From: Sternotherus odoratus
Taxonomy: Eukaryota > Chordata > Testudines > Kinosternidae
DNA length: 64,000 bases
Assembly: GCA_032164245.1 (NCBI GenBank)
Contig: JAVMKO010000021.1
Location: 10,546,285-10,610,284, forward strand
Direction of reading: 5' to 3'
Every line of letters begins with the position of its first letter. Within the stretch, counting starts at the first letter, position 1. The notes beneath the pieces were generated by a model. It saw only the letters and a list, made by a program, of their open reading frames with translations. It did no database searches and was not told the DNA's origin. Of this stretch, positions 26,601-36,581 are shown piece by piece. Made by a program: the position numbers and the translations under genes.

Positions 26601-29600
26601 CTGCATGTCACAGGCTGCAGAACCGAGTCACCCACCGGCCTCTGCGACCGGCCGGGAGCCTCCTGAGTGACCAAAATCCTCAAATCTGACCGACGCCAAG
26701 GACACAGCAGCCTCCCCTGACTCTAGCTCAGACCAGCCAGTGCCCCGTGGGGCAGAGGATCCGCGGGGCTGTGTGGGGAGGGGGCAGCTCAGGATCGGGG
26801 TGCAGCCACAGAGCTGTGGCATGCTGGGGGGTGGGGAGCATGAAACAGGGTCCCCGAGCCCCCTCACTTCCATAGGCACCAAACAAATCTCATCCCCCGC
26901 CCCCACCATTCCAGCACCTCCAGTCCCCTGGTACCCCCGGGGAGCTCACACAGGCCTCTGCTGGCATTAACCAAGCTCCAAGCAACGCCTGGTATTTTCT
27001 CCAAGCCCCCCACTGGTTTTTTGCTCCTTTTCCAGCCCCGAGAGGCTGCGCTTCCTTTTAAGGCCAGGCAGGGCTCTCCAAGTATAGACAGAACTGAGCC
27101 CGCACGGCACGGCCTTAACCCTTCCCTCCCCCGGGGGAGATCTCGCCCTGCCTTCCTTCCGCAACCGCCCCTCGGGGGTGCTTTGGATGTCCGGTGTCCC
27201 TGCAACATGGCTGCCGGTCTGGGCAGGTGGAGGCAGGTGTTCCACCGGGGGGGGGGGGTGGAGAGCGACACCCTCCACGCCACGGGGGAGAGAGGGTGGG
27301 AACGCAGCCTGGGTAGGGGAGAGATGATACCTCCCTCCCTGGGCAAAGAAGGGAGGTGAAGAAAGGAGCCAGGGGAGGGGGTGACTGACCCCTCCCACGC
27401 CACCCCACCCCACCCCTGGCTAAACAGTGACTCCCTCCCTCCATCCCACTGCCTGCACCAGCTGCCTGGACAGGTTCTGGGGCCAGATGGGTGCTAAACA
27501 CGCAGGCCTCTGTATCTTCCCTCCCGCCGGGTCTGGCGATCGCTCCGCTGCCTTGCGCCAGTGAGGCAATGGAAAAAGTCAGAGTTCAAATTCCACTGCC
27601 TCCCAGCTACTTTCCCAGCCCTTCGCTCCCCCCGCCTCGCTGTCTGGGCTCTGCACACACGGTGGTGCCCTGGCTGCTGGAGCATCTTGTTATTAACCCC
27701 CGGCAGAGAGAGGCTCTCGCCCCGCTGCGATCCACAGGGGCGATCCCAGCCCGGGGCATGGCCCCAGGTGTAGACATAAGAACATAAGAACGGCTGTACT
27801 GGGTCCTGTCTACAGACAGTGGCCAATGCCAGGTGCCCTGGAGTGAGTGAACCTAACAGGTAATGATCAAGTGATCTCTCTCCTGACAAACATCTCCACC
27901 CTCTGACAAACTGAGGCAGGGACACCATTCCTCACCCATCCTGGCTAACAGCCATTCATGGACTTAACCTCCATGAATTTACCCAGTTCTCTTTTAAAAC
28001 CCTGTTCTAGTCCTAGCCTTCACAGCCTCCTCAGGCAAGGAGTTCCACAGGTTGACTGCGGTGTGTGCAGAAGAACGTCCTTTTATTTGTTTTAAGCCTG
28101 CTGCCCAGTCATTTCATTTGGCGGCCCCTAGTTCTTATATTAGACACGGCATCGCTCTCAGGAACGAAATCGAGGGGCAGAGCAGGCCCGGGGGGGAGGG
28201 GGCGGCATGTGTAAGGCGCCAGCAGTCCCGTGGCAGGAAGGAAACAGCGGTTGCACAGATGTTCACGCCACCTCTGCCTCCTAGACTTTAGGCCGCTCTG
28301 GGGGCTGGTGTTAGAGCAGCCCCTTTACAGCAACCGTACCTATTTGCCAGTGGCCCTTCCTACCGACCCTGGCACCCTGCTGTGCTGGGACTGGGAGGGG
28401 GAGCAGCAGGGGGCTCCTTATGGATGGAGAGAGACCTAATGGCCTCTAACTCTGGGCCAATGCAGGGCCTGATAACTGAGGGGGAGTTGCTGGGGGTCAC
28501 CCAAGATGCATCTGGAGTAAAGGGGAATTGCTTATGAAGTCCTGCGTGGGGTCAGGACTGGGAATATTTTGGCAGGAGGCGCGTTCAGCTCCCAAAGGCC
28601 CAGCCCTGCTGGAAGACACGTCCCCTTCTGCAGGAAAGGCAGGAAAGTTAATCTTGGGAACCTTCCGCCCTTATGAAAGCCCCTGCCCTGGGCCGGGTCT
28701 GACCCCTGTGGCCCCAAGAGCTTGGGAACTGGTCAGGGAAGAGTTTGCTTCAACACTCAGTGCCTCCCACCCCCGCATTCCTGCGGATAAAACACCAGCG
28801 AGAGAAGCAGACAACCAGGGGGAGGGGAGTTCCCTGGGGGAGCAGGCGGGGGGCAGGGGGGCATTTCCAGAGCTGCCCTGTCATTGTCAGACACATGGCC
28901 TCCTCCCAACTCGACGCTGGGCTGCGTGGTCTCACACAGGCGCTGGCCTCGCGAATGAGCTGCCGACCCGCTGAGCCAAGGTGCTGCCCAGGGAGCTGGA
29001 ATTCTGCATTCACTACTGTCGGGATAAATCTGGAGCAGCTACACTAAACGTCAGTGGAGTCACTCCCGATTCACACCGGTGTAACTGAGACAAGAATCCA
29101 GCCCATTACTAGCATGCAGAGATATCCCTGATCTACAACGAGGCTCAATTGGTGTACAGTATTTAGCTCTGATGCTTTTACGCCTTCGTTTTCTGTATCC
29201 TGCACCTTTAAATCAATAGGGATCCTGCTCGCTGTAGAGGTGGGCGGCCATTTTGTGCTCAGTTCAGTACAGACCCTTAGGAGACACGTGCGCACACACA
29301 CTGCGCTCTCTCGTCAAGACTTCTTTTGTTCTCCATTATTCTCTTCATCTAAAATAAACGCCATTCGCCCCTAAATCATCTGTTTGCTCTTTGCACGTGG
29401 AGAGACGTAACAACCCAATCCGGCTGCCCCATCTCGATTTCTAGGATTCCAGAAAGACTTTGGAAACGGATTTAACGATTGGAATCCGCTCTCTGCTGGC
29501 CGCTGAGAAAGGAGGTTCGTTCACCATGCAACCAGAGCCAGCTTTCATAAAGGGAGGCAACCCCATTGCCTGTGCTGGGGGTGCAGCATGGGGGGGGGGG

Positions 29601-32600
29601 GGTTTGACTCTTGGGGTCCCTTCCAGACCTACATTTCTAAGCCACGGTGGGGTTATCCGGGTAGAATTTGGTCTTGGTGACACCTCTGCAGGAGATAGTG
29701 ATGAATCTGAAACCGACCCAGTCTGGGATTACATGACCGGTGGAACACTGGGTAGTGGGCAGGTCCATGTATTCGCGGTGGGTCAAAGAGACTGGCACCC
29801 AAGTCTCAAAGCCAGCCAAGCCCCCGTGGGCTGGCATCAGAGAAGGCTGGAATCTGAGACAGGTCACACTTCTGCCGCCCCCCCCCCCCCCCTCCTGCCA
29901 CTGCAGGTGGGACCCTGCACCACAGTTTCTGATGCTCCGCGCAGTCTCATTTTAGGAGCGATGGGCCTCCCGCTGGGTGCCCTCACAGCCTTGGGAGATC
30001 GCTGGCAGGGGACGAGGCGGAAAGGCTGGGGAAGGGGCTCCCCCAGGGAAAACCCCATTTTGAATGGTTTAAAGAGCAATCTGAGCCACCGGACTTAGCA
30101 GATGGCAAAAAGCTCATTAGCAGCTCAGGAAATAATTAGCAAATAATCAGGAGCCAAAGCACTCACCAGAGGTTGCAGTTTTCTCTGTAGGTGGCTCCGG
30201 GTGGGTATCTGTGTCCACCACGATCACAGCCTGGACAGGAGAGAGGCGAAGAACAGACCCCGGTGAGGAACGCGTTAGATCACTGCTACCGCACAGCCCG
30301 GTCCAACTCCCCACACAGTCAGTGGGGATCTTCCCATTGACTTGAAAGGGGCAGGACCAGAAGCCACATCACCAGCCCACGCAGAAGAAGGAGCAATGGT
30401 CACAGACTAAGTGAGTCGCCCAGGGTCACCCAGGGAGTCTGTGGCAGAGCAGGGAATTGATCCCAAGGGAACGCCCGAACCACTGGGCCACTCTTCCCAA
30501 TAGTAATCCCCCTCCCCGCCCATTTAGAAGGGTTTGGGGGCTGCCTTGGAAATATTCTGCATCACAGCCAACCTCAGACAGGTTTTCCGGGCCTTCCTGA
30601 GCTGTACGGGGGGGGGGGGGGCACAGCTCTTGCTTCTCCGGACATGAGAGAGTTTAGGAGGAGGCACCAGGTCCTTCCGACTATCCCCGGGGGGGCAGTA
30701 GGCTAAGCAGCTGCTGCTAGCACTGAACCGAACTGCCCTGCGGGCCTTGGACTCGCTCCTCCCCTTGCTGTCTCCCAGCCGCGGGGTGTACGGGGGCAAC
30801 TGGAGAAAGTGCAATTAGAGACCGGGGGGGGGGGGATTTATCACCCTCTGACTCACTGGCTCGGGGCATGTGCCGTGGTACGGCGGAGGCTGTCTGTGCG
30901 GTTTTGGATTCGGTGCCAGACAAGCTAAGCGTGTCCAAGGTGTGACGCCTGCCCTGCAACCTCTGATGTAAACACGCCCCAGGCTTTCTGGCTCCCCACA
31001 GCTCCGTCACTGGGGGGGGGGGGGGAGCAGGCTCTGCTCTCACCTGGACAGGTGTAAATCCAGAATCACTCCCTTGGGGACATGCTGGATTCCCGCCGGC
31101 ATAACAGAGCAGAACCTGCCCCCTGGCTTAGGGGACAGCTCCCCCCACTCCCAGCATGGGGCCTTCATATCCCAGCGCGGCCACCACAGAGCCCCCTCAG
31201 CGGTGACTCCGAACGGGGTGCCCTTGGGGTGTAGCAGAGAGCTCCGGGTGGTTTGGACAGAACCGTGGGACCCTGCGGCGGGAGGGCGGGCGTCACGGGG
31301 TGAGCTCATGCGAGATCCTCGCCGCCCACGCGGGCTGGCAGCGTTTCGGGGAAAGGCGCCCGTTACAAACGCTTGATTCATCTTTATGGGCCGGCTGGTT
31401 CCTCAATGGCTTCTTAGAAAGAGTTTTGTGACGCGCAGTGTGTGTGTGGGGGGGGACACGCGGCCCAGCGGCTGCCCTGTCTCCCCAGCCAGGCGCGTCC
31501 GGGTTAACGTTAGTCTCCTTCACTCCCCCATCCCAGCTGGCCGGGCAGCAGTGCTAGGTGATAGCTGCCCTATTTCAGCCCCGGACAAAGAGACCCCTTT
31601 ATCTCCATAGGGTCAAATTCTGGGTCCAGTTGCACCAGGCGCTGCTCTGGAGTGAGTCCCCTGAAGGCAAAAGCATTATCTGGATTTACTCTGGTGCAAC
31701 GCAGCACAGAATACAGCCCTGCGCCCGGGGGGGGGGGGGAGGGGGCGTTAGCCGAAGGGTGCTTAGGAACGGTCAATAGCTAACGTGGGCCGGATTCTCC
31801 ATACAATCCCAGTGAACTTACACTGATTTACGCCAGCCGAGGCGCTGACCCTATGTTCCTAGCAATGGAACTGGAAGGTACTGGGCCAAATTCTGCTTTC
31901 AGTTGCCCCCTGGGGCAAATTGGGCATTAGGAAGCCAAACCTCCATTGTCTCCAGTGGCATTTCTTACGCCAGGACTGGATTTGCCCAGGAGTCTCCCTT
32001 CCCGGCCCGTGAGTTTTCCCGCGCCTGGCACCTCTGGGGTTAGGACTCTTCGCTCAAGAGGCGGGCGGAGCTCTGGGAAAAGCTGCTGGCAGCTCCCCCC
32101 GCGGGCCCGGGGCCAGAGAAAAGCCGCTCTGATGTGAGTGGAGTGCACACATTCCCCGCCGCTGTCGGGCCGAGGTCTCGCAGCTGCCAAGGAAATGATC
32201 ACGTCTTAAGTGGGATCTGCGATAAGGGTGATTGTGGGAGAGACCGGTGGCTGGCAACGTCCCGTGGGAAGGATCCAAAGGCAGCCGATGCCAAGCAGAC
32301 CAGCAGGGGGCGCAGGGAGACGCCTCCCCATGTCTGGGGGGTTGACCCTGGGGTGGTTCCCTTATGAATGGGGACAGGGGGAAGGCACCTGGACTGGCAC
32401 CAAATGGGCAGGAGAGGGAACACGGGCCCGGTTGAGCGGAATTGCTGTTGACTCCAAAGGAGAAGAGGGGCTGGGGGCATTGAGGGCCAGGAAACAGAGA
32501 GGTTGCGGGTTCAAATCCTGCAGCAGGTGGGACCACACGTTATCCCCATTCGGTAGATGTCTGGGTGGTGAGAGTGGCTCCCAGCCTAGTTCCTAGGGGA

Positions 32601-33138
32601 CAGATTTGACCCACAAAACTCCCCCAGAACGATCGGCCTGTCGTTGGCAGCCTCGGCGGAGAAGCCAAGCGCTGAACGGGCCCTGGGGACTGAGCTTTGG
32701 GGGTCGCTCTGGGGCAGGAGGACTGCATGGATGTGAGGGGTGGTGCTTGCATTGCTGCTGCCCCCAGGCGGATGCCCCGAGGCCCCGGGTCCCCAGGCCA
32801 GAGCGAGCTGCTGGAGGGGGTCTGCCGCATCTACCTTTGGGCACGGGCACGGGGGGCGGGATGCCCAGGCAGTACTCCCAGAAGTCGGGGCAGCAGTCGG
32901 AGATGGTGCGGTTGCAGAAGAGGTCGCAGTAGCAGATGGTATCGAGGTAGGGCACGGTGCAGGCGTCGTCCCTGCCGGCGCAGCAGGCGTCACTCCGCTC
33001 ACAGTAATTGCCGCCGGCGTCACGGATGCCCTGCTCGTGCAAGCCCGGGGCCAGCTCTCTGCGGGTCCGTGCCCTGGGGGCAGAGGGATCCTCGGCCGCC
33101 AACAGCCAGAGGGTCGGGAGAGTCCACAGCAGCCTCAT
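14495..33138 (-). CDS. TINAGL1: TINAGL1, complete 11-exon coding region (gene-level entry)
   Basis: Encodes tubulointerstitial nephritis antigen-like 1, a secreted basement-membrane/matricellular glycoprotein related to cathepsin B but without peptidase activity. Coding exons on the minus strand: 33138-32835, 30230-30167, 25552-25460, 24943-24829, 22811-22688, 22332-22182, 21651-21462, 21256-21211, 19955-19832, 15524-15479, 14638-14495. All junctions are GT-AG and phases agree; the sum is 1401 nt, i.e. 466 residues plus stop, against about 467 in human. Order: signal peptide (1 to about 15), Cys-rich somatomedin-B-type domain (about 45-92), second Cys-rich module (about 102-140), cathepsin-B-like domain (about 150-466). 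Catalytic Cys is replaced by Ser-227 in [11 protein letters not shown], while His-398 (HSVKITGWGEE) and Asn-423 (ANSWG) remain. The last three exons recur at 2583-8043. Identification is by family recognition, not a database search; very confident. Confidence 0.96.
14677..15127. repeat. CA/CAGA microsatellite in TINAGL1 intron 10
   Basis: Same array as 2765-3215. Begins about 40 bp 5' (on the gene strand) of the terminal exon acceptor. Confidence 0.95.
15479..15524 (-). CDS. TINAGL1: TINAGL1 coding exon 10
   Basis: 46 nt, residues 404-419. Acceptor CTGCCGCAG, donor TACTGG|GTGAGT. It encodes [15 protein letters not shown], the cathepsin G-W-G-E-E segment after the His motif. It is duplicated at 3567-3612. 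Confidence 0.95.
16360..16990 (+). mobile_element. Solo LTR, family A, in TINAGL1 intron 9
   Basis: Same as 4448-5078; antisense to TINAGL1. Contains TGAATAAACCTCTG polyadenylation block followed by GGAGAGTCACGTCTGACTG. Confidence 0.75.
17494..17682 (+). repeat. MIR-like SINE fragment in TINAGL1 intron 9
   Basis: Copy of 5582-5770; degenerate MIR-type core with the CTCAGTGCCTCGGTTCCC motif. Confidence 0.45.
19008..19690. repeat. C-rich minisatellite in TINAGL1 intron 9
   Basis: Same array and same length as 7096-7778. C-rich on plus, G-rich on the TINAGL1 sense strand. Confidence 0.95.
19832..19955 (-). CDS. TINAGL1: TINAGL1 coding exon 9 (catalytic His equivalent)
   Basis: 124 nt, residues 363-404. 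Acceptor CGTCTACAG, donor ACAGG|GTAAGG. It encodes [20 protein letters not shown], then a basic [12 protein letters not shown] that holds the His-398 equivalent of the cathepsin catalytic His. This exon is duplicated without change at 7920-8043. Confidence 0.95.
20124..21210 (-). other. TINAGL1 intron 8, with LTR-like family B segment at its 3' side
   Basis: Less GC-rich than its surroundings. 20124-20240 shares CTGCACCTTTAAAT, ACACACACTGCGCTCTCT and TTTTGTTCT, in order, with 29200-29350. That suggests two copies of one retroelement with internal indels. The boundary with the duplicated block falls exactly here (20123/20124). Confidence 0.5.
21211..21256 (-). CDS. TINAGL1: TINAGL1 coding exon 8
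   Basis: 46 nt, residues 348-363. Acceptor TGTTCGCAG, donor GCAAG|GTAAGG. It encodes [15 protein letters not shown], the classic cathepsin-family E-I-x-x-x-x-x-x-x-G-P-V motif. No second copy of this exon exists in the window: the 5' duplicate stops at the 200-N gap before reaching it. Confidence 0.96.
21462..21651 (-). CDS. TINAGL1: TINAGL1 coding exon 7
   Basis: 190 nt, residues 284-347. Acceptor GCCTCCCAG, donor TCCAGC|GTAAGT. It encodes [18 protein letters not shown], then [20 protein letters not shown] and a linker ending YRLSSS. The basic GRGKRQAT stretch is a hallmark of TINAGL1 orthologues. The exon ends in phase 0. Confidence 0.96.
22182..22332 (-). CDS. TINAGL1: TINAGL1 coding exon 6
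   Basis: 151 nt, residues 234-284. The acceptor is TTCCTCCAAG, a weak but frame-consistent CAAG site; donor is AGAGG|GTGAGC. It encodes [27 protein letters not shown] and the [18 protein letters not shown] segment, matching the cathepsin-B occluding-fold neighbourhood (GC-GG pattern). Both split codons, Ala at the 5' end and Gly at the 3' end, reconstruct correctly with neighbouring exons. Confidence 0.95.
22688..22811 (-). CDS. TINAGL1: TINAGL1 coding exon 5 (pseudo-active site, Cys to Ser)
   Basis: 124 nt, residues 193-234. Acceptor CTCTGCAG, donor GGCAG|GTAAGA. It encodes the start of the cathepsin-B-like fold: [13 protein letters not shown], then [17 protein letters not shown]. In active cathepsins the motif is CGSCWAF; here the nucleophile position is Ser-227. 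This substitution is known throughout TINAG/TINAGL1, so it supports the gene call and is not a sequencing error. Confidence 0.96.
23035..23130 (+). repeat. MIR-like SINE fragment in TINAGL1 intron 4
   Basis: TTGTGGTTAAGGCCCGGGGC, then TGGCTTTGCCACTGACTCTG and GGTCACTTGGGC match the tRNA-SINE/MIR core order. Confidence 0.5.
23125..23275. repeat. Palindromic interspersed repeat fragment
   Basis: GGCATTTAGGTGCCTAACTC and CAAAGTGCCTAAAT form imperfect inverted halves with TTTTCACCCTCTG at the end. Short relatives are at 44208-44250 and 48205-48240. The family name is not known to me. Confidence 0.35.
24829..24943 (-). CDS. TINAGL1: TINAGL1 coding exon 4
   Basis: 115 nt, residues 154-192. Acceptor CTCGCCAG, donor ATTCAG|GTGAGT. 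It encodes [20 protein letters not shown] and [18 protein letters not shown], the conserved propeptide-like region that in human reads as W-x-A-x-N-x-x-x-F-W-G-M-T-L-D. A potential N-glycosylation site (NYS) is present. Confidence 0.95.
25225..25330 (-). repeat. MIR-like SINE fragment in TINAGL1 intron 3
   Basis: On the minus strand: CCTTGGGCAAGTCCCTTAGC, CTCTGTGGCTCCATTCCCCA, TCTGTACATTGGGGATAATA, a close MIR core match. Confidence 0.55.
25460..25552 (-). CDS. TINAGL1: TINAGL1 coding exon 3
   Basis: 93 nt, residues 123-154. Acceptor CTTCCCAG, donor TATGG|GTAAGA. It completes the second Cys-rich module ([18 protein letters not shown]) and begins the cathepsin-propeptide-like segment ([12 protein letters not shown]), which the family uses as a linker before the protease-like fold. 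Confidence 0.93.
25832..25895. repeat. 33-bp direct tandem duplication
   Basis: GAGCCTTCCCACAACCCCCC followed by AGGGACCCTCCT occurs twice in a row in TINAGL1 intron 2. Confidence 0.8.
27776..28150. mobile_element. CR1-like LINE 3' fragment
   Basis: ACATAAGAACGGCTGTACTG, CAGTGGCCAATGCCAGGTGC, GAGTTCCACAGGTTGACTG and TTTCATTTGGCGGCCCCTAG appear in the order I recognise from turtle CR1 tails. It is truncated, with no reverse transcriptase frame. This is the best single clue that the host is a turtle. Confidence 0.75.
29195..29420 (+). mobile_element. LTR-like fragment, family B, in TINAGL1 intron 2
   Basis: CTGCACCTTTAAAT, ACACACACTGCGCTCTCT, then TCATCTAAAATAAACGCC (polyadenylation-like AATAAA) and GAGAGACGTAACAACCC. 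It shares blocks with 20124-20240. Confidence 0.5.
30167..30230 (-). CDS. TINAGL1: TINAGL1 coding exon 2
   Basis: 64 nt, residues 102-123. Acceptor CTGTCCAG, donor CTCTG|GTGAGT. It encodes [20 protein letters not shown], the start of the small second Cys-rich module, and joins exon 1 within a Gly codon and exon 3 within a Cys codon. The family pattern is a Cys, a Y-P-G-x-x-Y segment and a C-N-x-C-x-C motif, all kept here. Confidence 0.92.
30231..32834 (-). other. TINAGL1: TINAGL1 intron between coding exons 1 and 2
   Basis: 2.6 kb with the SINE at 30395-30505, long G tracts (30607-30620, 30822-30835, 31012-31024, 31728-31739) and the 27-bp block 31783-31809 shared with 33617-33643. Nothing else coding is recognised. 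Confidence 0.75.
30395..30505 (-). repeat. tRNA-SINE/MIR-like fragment in TINAGL1 intron 1 (coding)
   Basis: Minus strand: GTGGCCCAGTGGTTCGGGCG, CCCTGCTCTGCCACAGACTC, GGGTGACCCTGGGCGACTCA. This is a tRNA-derived head followed by core. Lies 165 bp upstream of exon 2. Confidence 0.5.
32835..33138 (-). CDS. TINAGL1: TINAGL1 coding exon 1 (start codon, signal peptide, somatomedin-B-type domain)
   Basis: Residues 1-101 plus one base. The ATG at 33136-33138 is followed by a short hydrophobic leader ([15 protein letters not shown]), a basic stretch (RARTRRE) that could be a processing site, and a dense Cys array ([10 protein letters not shown] through DFWEYCLG) typical of somatomedin B/TINAG N-termini, with a potential N-glycosylation site NRT. 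The donor is AAAG|GTAGAT at 32834/32835. The exon probably extends to 33160, where a pyrimidine-rich CCCCTGCAG acceptor precedes 22 nt of 5' UTR. So the first exon of the mRNA should be noncoding and upstream. Confidence 0.95.
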
Positions 33139-33160
33139 GTCTGGGCCGACGTCCCCGGAT
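33139..33160 (-). other. TINAGL1: TINAGL1 5' UTR portion of the ATG exon and its acceptor
   Basis: A GGGGCCCCTGCAG-like acceptor at 33161 on the minus strand leaves 22 nt before the ATG. This implies an upstream noncoding exon, which agrees with the known TINAGL1 gene structure. Confidence 0.55.
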
Positions 33161-36100
33161 CTGCAGGGGCCAGGGGGAGAGAAGGACGGGAGGTGAGGAA
33201 CGCAGGGGCCAGAGCGGACACGGGCACTTCCCGGGCCACAACCTCGTTCCTAGGGCAGCAGAAGCTCTCCCGGCAAGCACCACTGCCACCTCTCTGGGGC
33301 TTGCCCCAGTGACCGCAAGAGCAGGGGGGACGAGGGCGGTAAGGCAGCGGACGACGCTCCAGGAACAAGCCCCCATAATCCCCCGCCAGACGGGCATGCA
33401 CGGCTCTGCATGAGACACCAGGCATCCTCTGCGCCCCCCGTGCAGGAGAAACACGGACCAGCCGGCCGGCCAGCCAGCAAAAGAGACCCTGCTCTGGACA
33501 CTCACGAGCAAGGGCATCGCCCGGAGGGGGAGAGTTAACGAACGGCAGAGGACAGATTCCCTTCCCTGTTGTGTTTCCTGCCATAGAAGCCACCCCAGAA
33601 GGGCTTCCCTCAGAATACGTGGGCCGGATTCTCCATACAATCCTTCCCCCAAAATACCTGGCTTCCCTCCACATCAGATAACCAAGGTGAGGGCTCCCAG
33701 CGGGTTAGATAGGATCAAGGGTGCAGCAGGCCGCAGGTTAGGTAGGATCAAAGCCCAGGCTAGCAGGGAGCCTGTTAAAACGGGGCCCTATGCACCCAGC
33801 AGCTCAGGCAGCAGAAGGCAGTGGTAAGCTCTGTGCCTGCTTGATAGAAGGTCAGGCTTTGGCTGCTAGTGTTGCCATCTCTCATGATTCTGTTGCAAGC
33901 CTCGGGGGGTCTTTGCTCTTTTCCTTAAAGCCCCAGCTCCCGGAGTCAGGTGATTCCCTGAGAATCTCAGCTTCCATTAAAAAAAACTAAGTATGTTTCT
34001 AGCCCTGCTGCTTGCAGAGAGAAACTGGGAAATGGGCCCCCTAAGTGCTCCCCCACCAGGAGAAACAGCTGATCTTTATTCTTCATTCAATCCCAGCCTT
34101 GCGCGGGGCCTGGTTTATGAGGGAGGCGATACCAGTTTTGCCTGTAGCTTCTGGCACTGCCCACCCAGGTCAGCAGTGCGAGGCTGCTCCCAGCCTAGCC
34201 CAGGCACTGAGAAGCTGCCAGGAAGGTATCGGAGCGTGTTCCTGTCTAATCCCCCCGGACTGGAGAAAGAAAGCAAGACCACGCCGGTGCAGCCAGCCGC
34301 GGCCTTCGTCTCCAGCACCGGGCAGGCAAGGGCCGCCTCTGGAAGGGGTGGGAGCAGCGTAGGGGGGCCGCAGCCTGTGAGCGACTCCATGGCTGGGCCA
34401 GGCCGTATCTGCACCGCACACGCTGCCGCGGCATCGCTGTTCGCAGGGCATGGGGCGGGGCGGGGCGGGGACCAGTCTCGGGGCCTGGGCTGATTACAGC
34501 CTGATGAGCTCCAGGCGGCAGCTCAGATGCACTTGGGCATTTCAGTTCTAAAGGGAGGGGGCTGCCTGGCTGGTCCTCCCCTGAGCCTCCCCCACATCCA
34601 AGACTTTCTCACATGCTCCCCTGCAGCGACACAGGCTCACACCCTACCCGCGCTGCACCGCCCCACGGACTCCAGAGCTGCCAGCCGGGCACTGTCCACA
34701 CCCGCCTGCCGCAAGTCAGGGAAACCCGGTTAAAATGGCCCCTCTCGTTACACTGGTGCAGCGAGCCCCGGAGACAAGCCCGTAGCCTACCGACATCTCT
34801 GCGATCGCGGGCTGGGCTACCCCGAACCCAGAGTCCGGGGCTGCGGCGAGTCCGTGGCTGGAACGTGCTGGTTTCGGAGTCAGAGCGTCCCGTTTCCTGG
34901 GGCTTGAGTCTTTTTTCAAGCGTAAACCATTAGAAAGGAAAAGACTCCGGATCACTTGGATTTCAGGTCCGAAGCCACTTGGGCACTTTGGAAAATGTTC
35001 CCTTCAACCCCACTCACCGTATGACGCTTTTAACCTGAGACCGGAGCGTCCGGACCCCCGCCCGTCTGCACCCGCATCGCCCAAGCGGGGGAGTAACCCG
35101 CGTTCGTTCTTTTGGTGGCAGCTTGAGGGTGGATCAGCCCCCCAAGAGTGAAAATTGGAAGCGTGGGTGACCTTTTGCCCCGCAACCCCAGGGACATTCC
35201 TGCAACTCCCCCCTCACTTCCCTCCCTGCCCAGGGGTTTTATTCGCCTTCCTCTCCGCATGGTTCGGGGACATGTCAGAACTCAGCTCCCCGCTCTCCGT
35301 CCCTTTGATCTGCGGGGGCCGGTGGAGTAGCCCCGAGGGTAGGCCGGAGCTGGAAGCAGGGCAGGCGTGAGGGGCACTGGCTGAGCTGGGGGTGGGGAGG
35401 CCAGAGCTGGGGGGCTGTGGGAATAGCAGAGCATTGCAGGGCAGGACTGAGGGGACAGCAGTGGAGCTATGGAGAGGAAATGAGGCCAGTACCTGCTCAC
35501 GGCTCCAGCCCAAGTTCGATCCTTCCCTAGTCTCTTGGGTTAGAGCAGTGACTCCCTGCCTTACCTGTGACTCCCTGGCCAGTCCTCCCGATAGGGACTG
35601 TGCATCTGAATGTACGTGGTGCTGTGATCTAGGACTTGGACAGTGTGATGAGTTTCCGGGTGCTCAGCCGCTAACTTAGGCGGGGAAGGGGAGGGGGGAT
35701 GAAGGTCAAAAGGCAGGGAAGGAATTTCAATCTGTCTTTGCCAGCGCCTGTTGCTTACTGCAAGGTAAGCAAGCTGCCTTCATTTGGTTAGCTTAACCCT
35801 CTGACCTAGGGCTGGGACATCATGAAAACAAGCAGCAGGGAGCAGAAATCCCAGAGCAGCAAAGCTGAAGTGGGGCTCAGGAAAACGCTGGAATCCGGCG
35901 GCCAGTAGCATTGCTGAGCGACTGTAAATCTCCCAGAGGTGGCCGCATTTCACTGCAGGGCGAGCGCTCCCTGGGCAGCATTGCGGGGGCGACTGTAAAA
36001 CAGCAGTTACATCCGACCCCAGAGGAAGCTGCATTTCAGGGCTGGGTGAAGTCGTCCCTGCAAATGGGGAAGGAGGGGCAAATCTGGACCCCTGCTGGAG

Positions 36101-36581
36101 TCAAGTGGGGGGTGCAGCAGGGGCCAGATCTTGGTCTGTAAAACGGGGTGCGGATCCCCTGGTGGGAAAGGAAGCCCGCCAAAGGCAGCGCAGTGAGGGA
36201 AGGCTGGTGGAATCCCCCATTCCACTACACACAACCCCAAATATGAAATATTTACAAAGCCTCCCAGCGGTCCCCCCAGCTCAGCCAGCCCCTCTGGGCT
36301 GGGACCGGCCGGCAGCTGATCCCCCTGGGACTGCCACTCGCCCCAAACCGAAATCAGAAGCTGAAATCCAGGTCCCCAAGAAACAAAACAATGACCCGTC
36401 CCTTCCCCTAAAGCAGTGAGAGATCCGTGAAACTGATTCCTTCCTTCCCTACCCCCCCCCCCCTTCCTCCCCGGGCTGCTCCATGCAGAAATCAGCCGCC
36501 TACCGCTCCAGCAAACCCCCCAGGGAGGAGGCAGGGCCCAGGAGAGCCCAGCTCCCTGCCAGGAAAGTAGAGGATTTTACC
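33161..36581 (-). other. Probable TINAGL1 intron 1 / upstream flank
   Basis: No exon is recognisable on either strand. The stretch holds a fragment at 33617-33643 shared exactly with 31783-31809, poly-purine tracts and otherwise unique GC-rich sequence. It is assigned to TINAGL1 only if the 36582 noncoding exon is right. Confidence 0.35.

Larger units (their letters stand above)
25553..30166 (-). other. TINAGL1: TINAGL1 intron 2
   Basis: 4.6 kb. Holds the 33-bp duplication (25832), a CR1-like tail (27776-28150), the second family B LTR-like segment (29195-29420) and a fragment near 29000-29110 with TTCACACCGGTGTAACTGAG, a motif shared with 37268-37330. No other exon was seen. Confidence 0.8.

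Noticed and set aside
32475..32525. Possible tRNA gene (GGTTGCGGGTTCAAATCCTG, B-box-like)
   Set aside because: No matching acceptor stem or A-box at the right spacing; more likely a tRNA-derived SINE remnant.
32593..32834. Continuation of the first TINAGL1 coding exon frame past 32835
   Set aside because: A donor at 32834 (AAAG|GTAGAT) joins in frame to 30230 and restores the conserved G-C-D motif; the extension has no family similarity.
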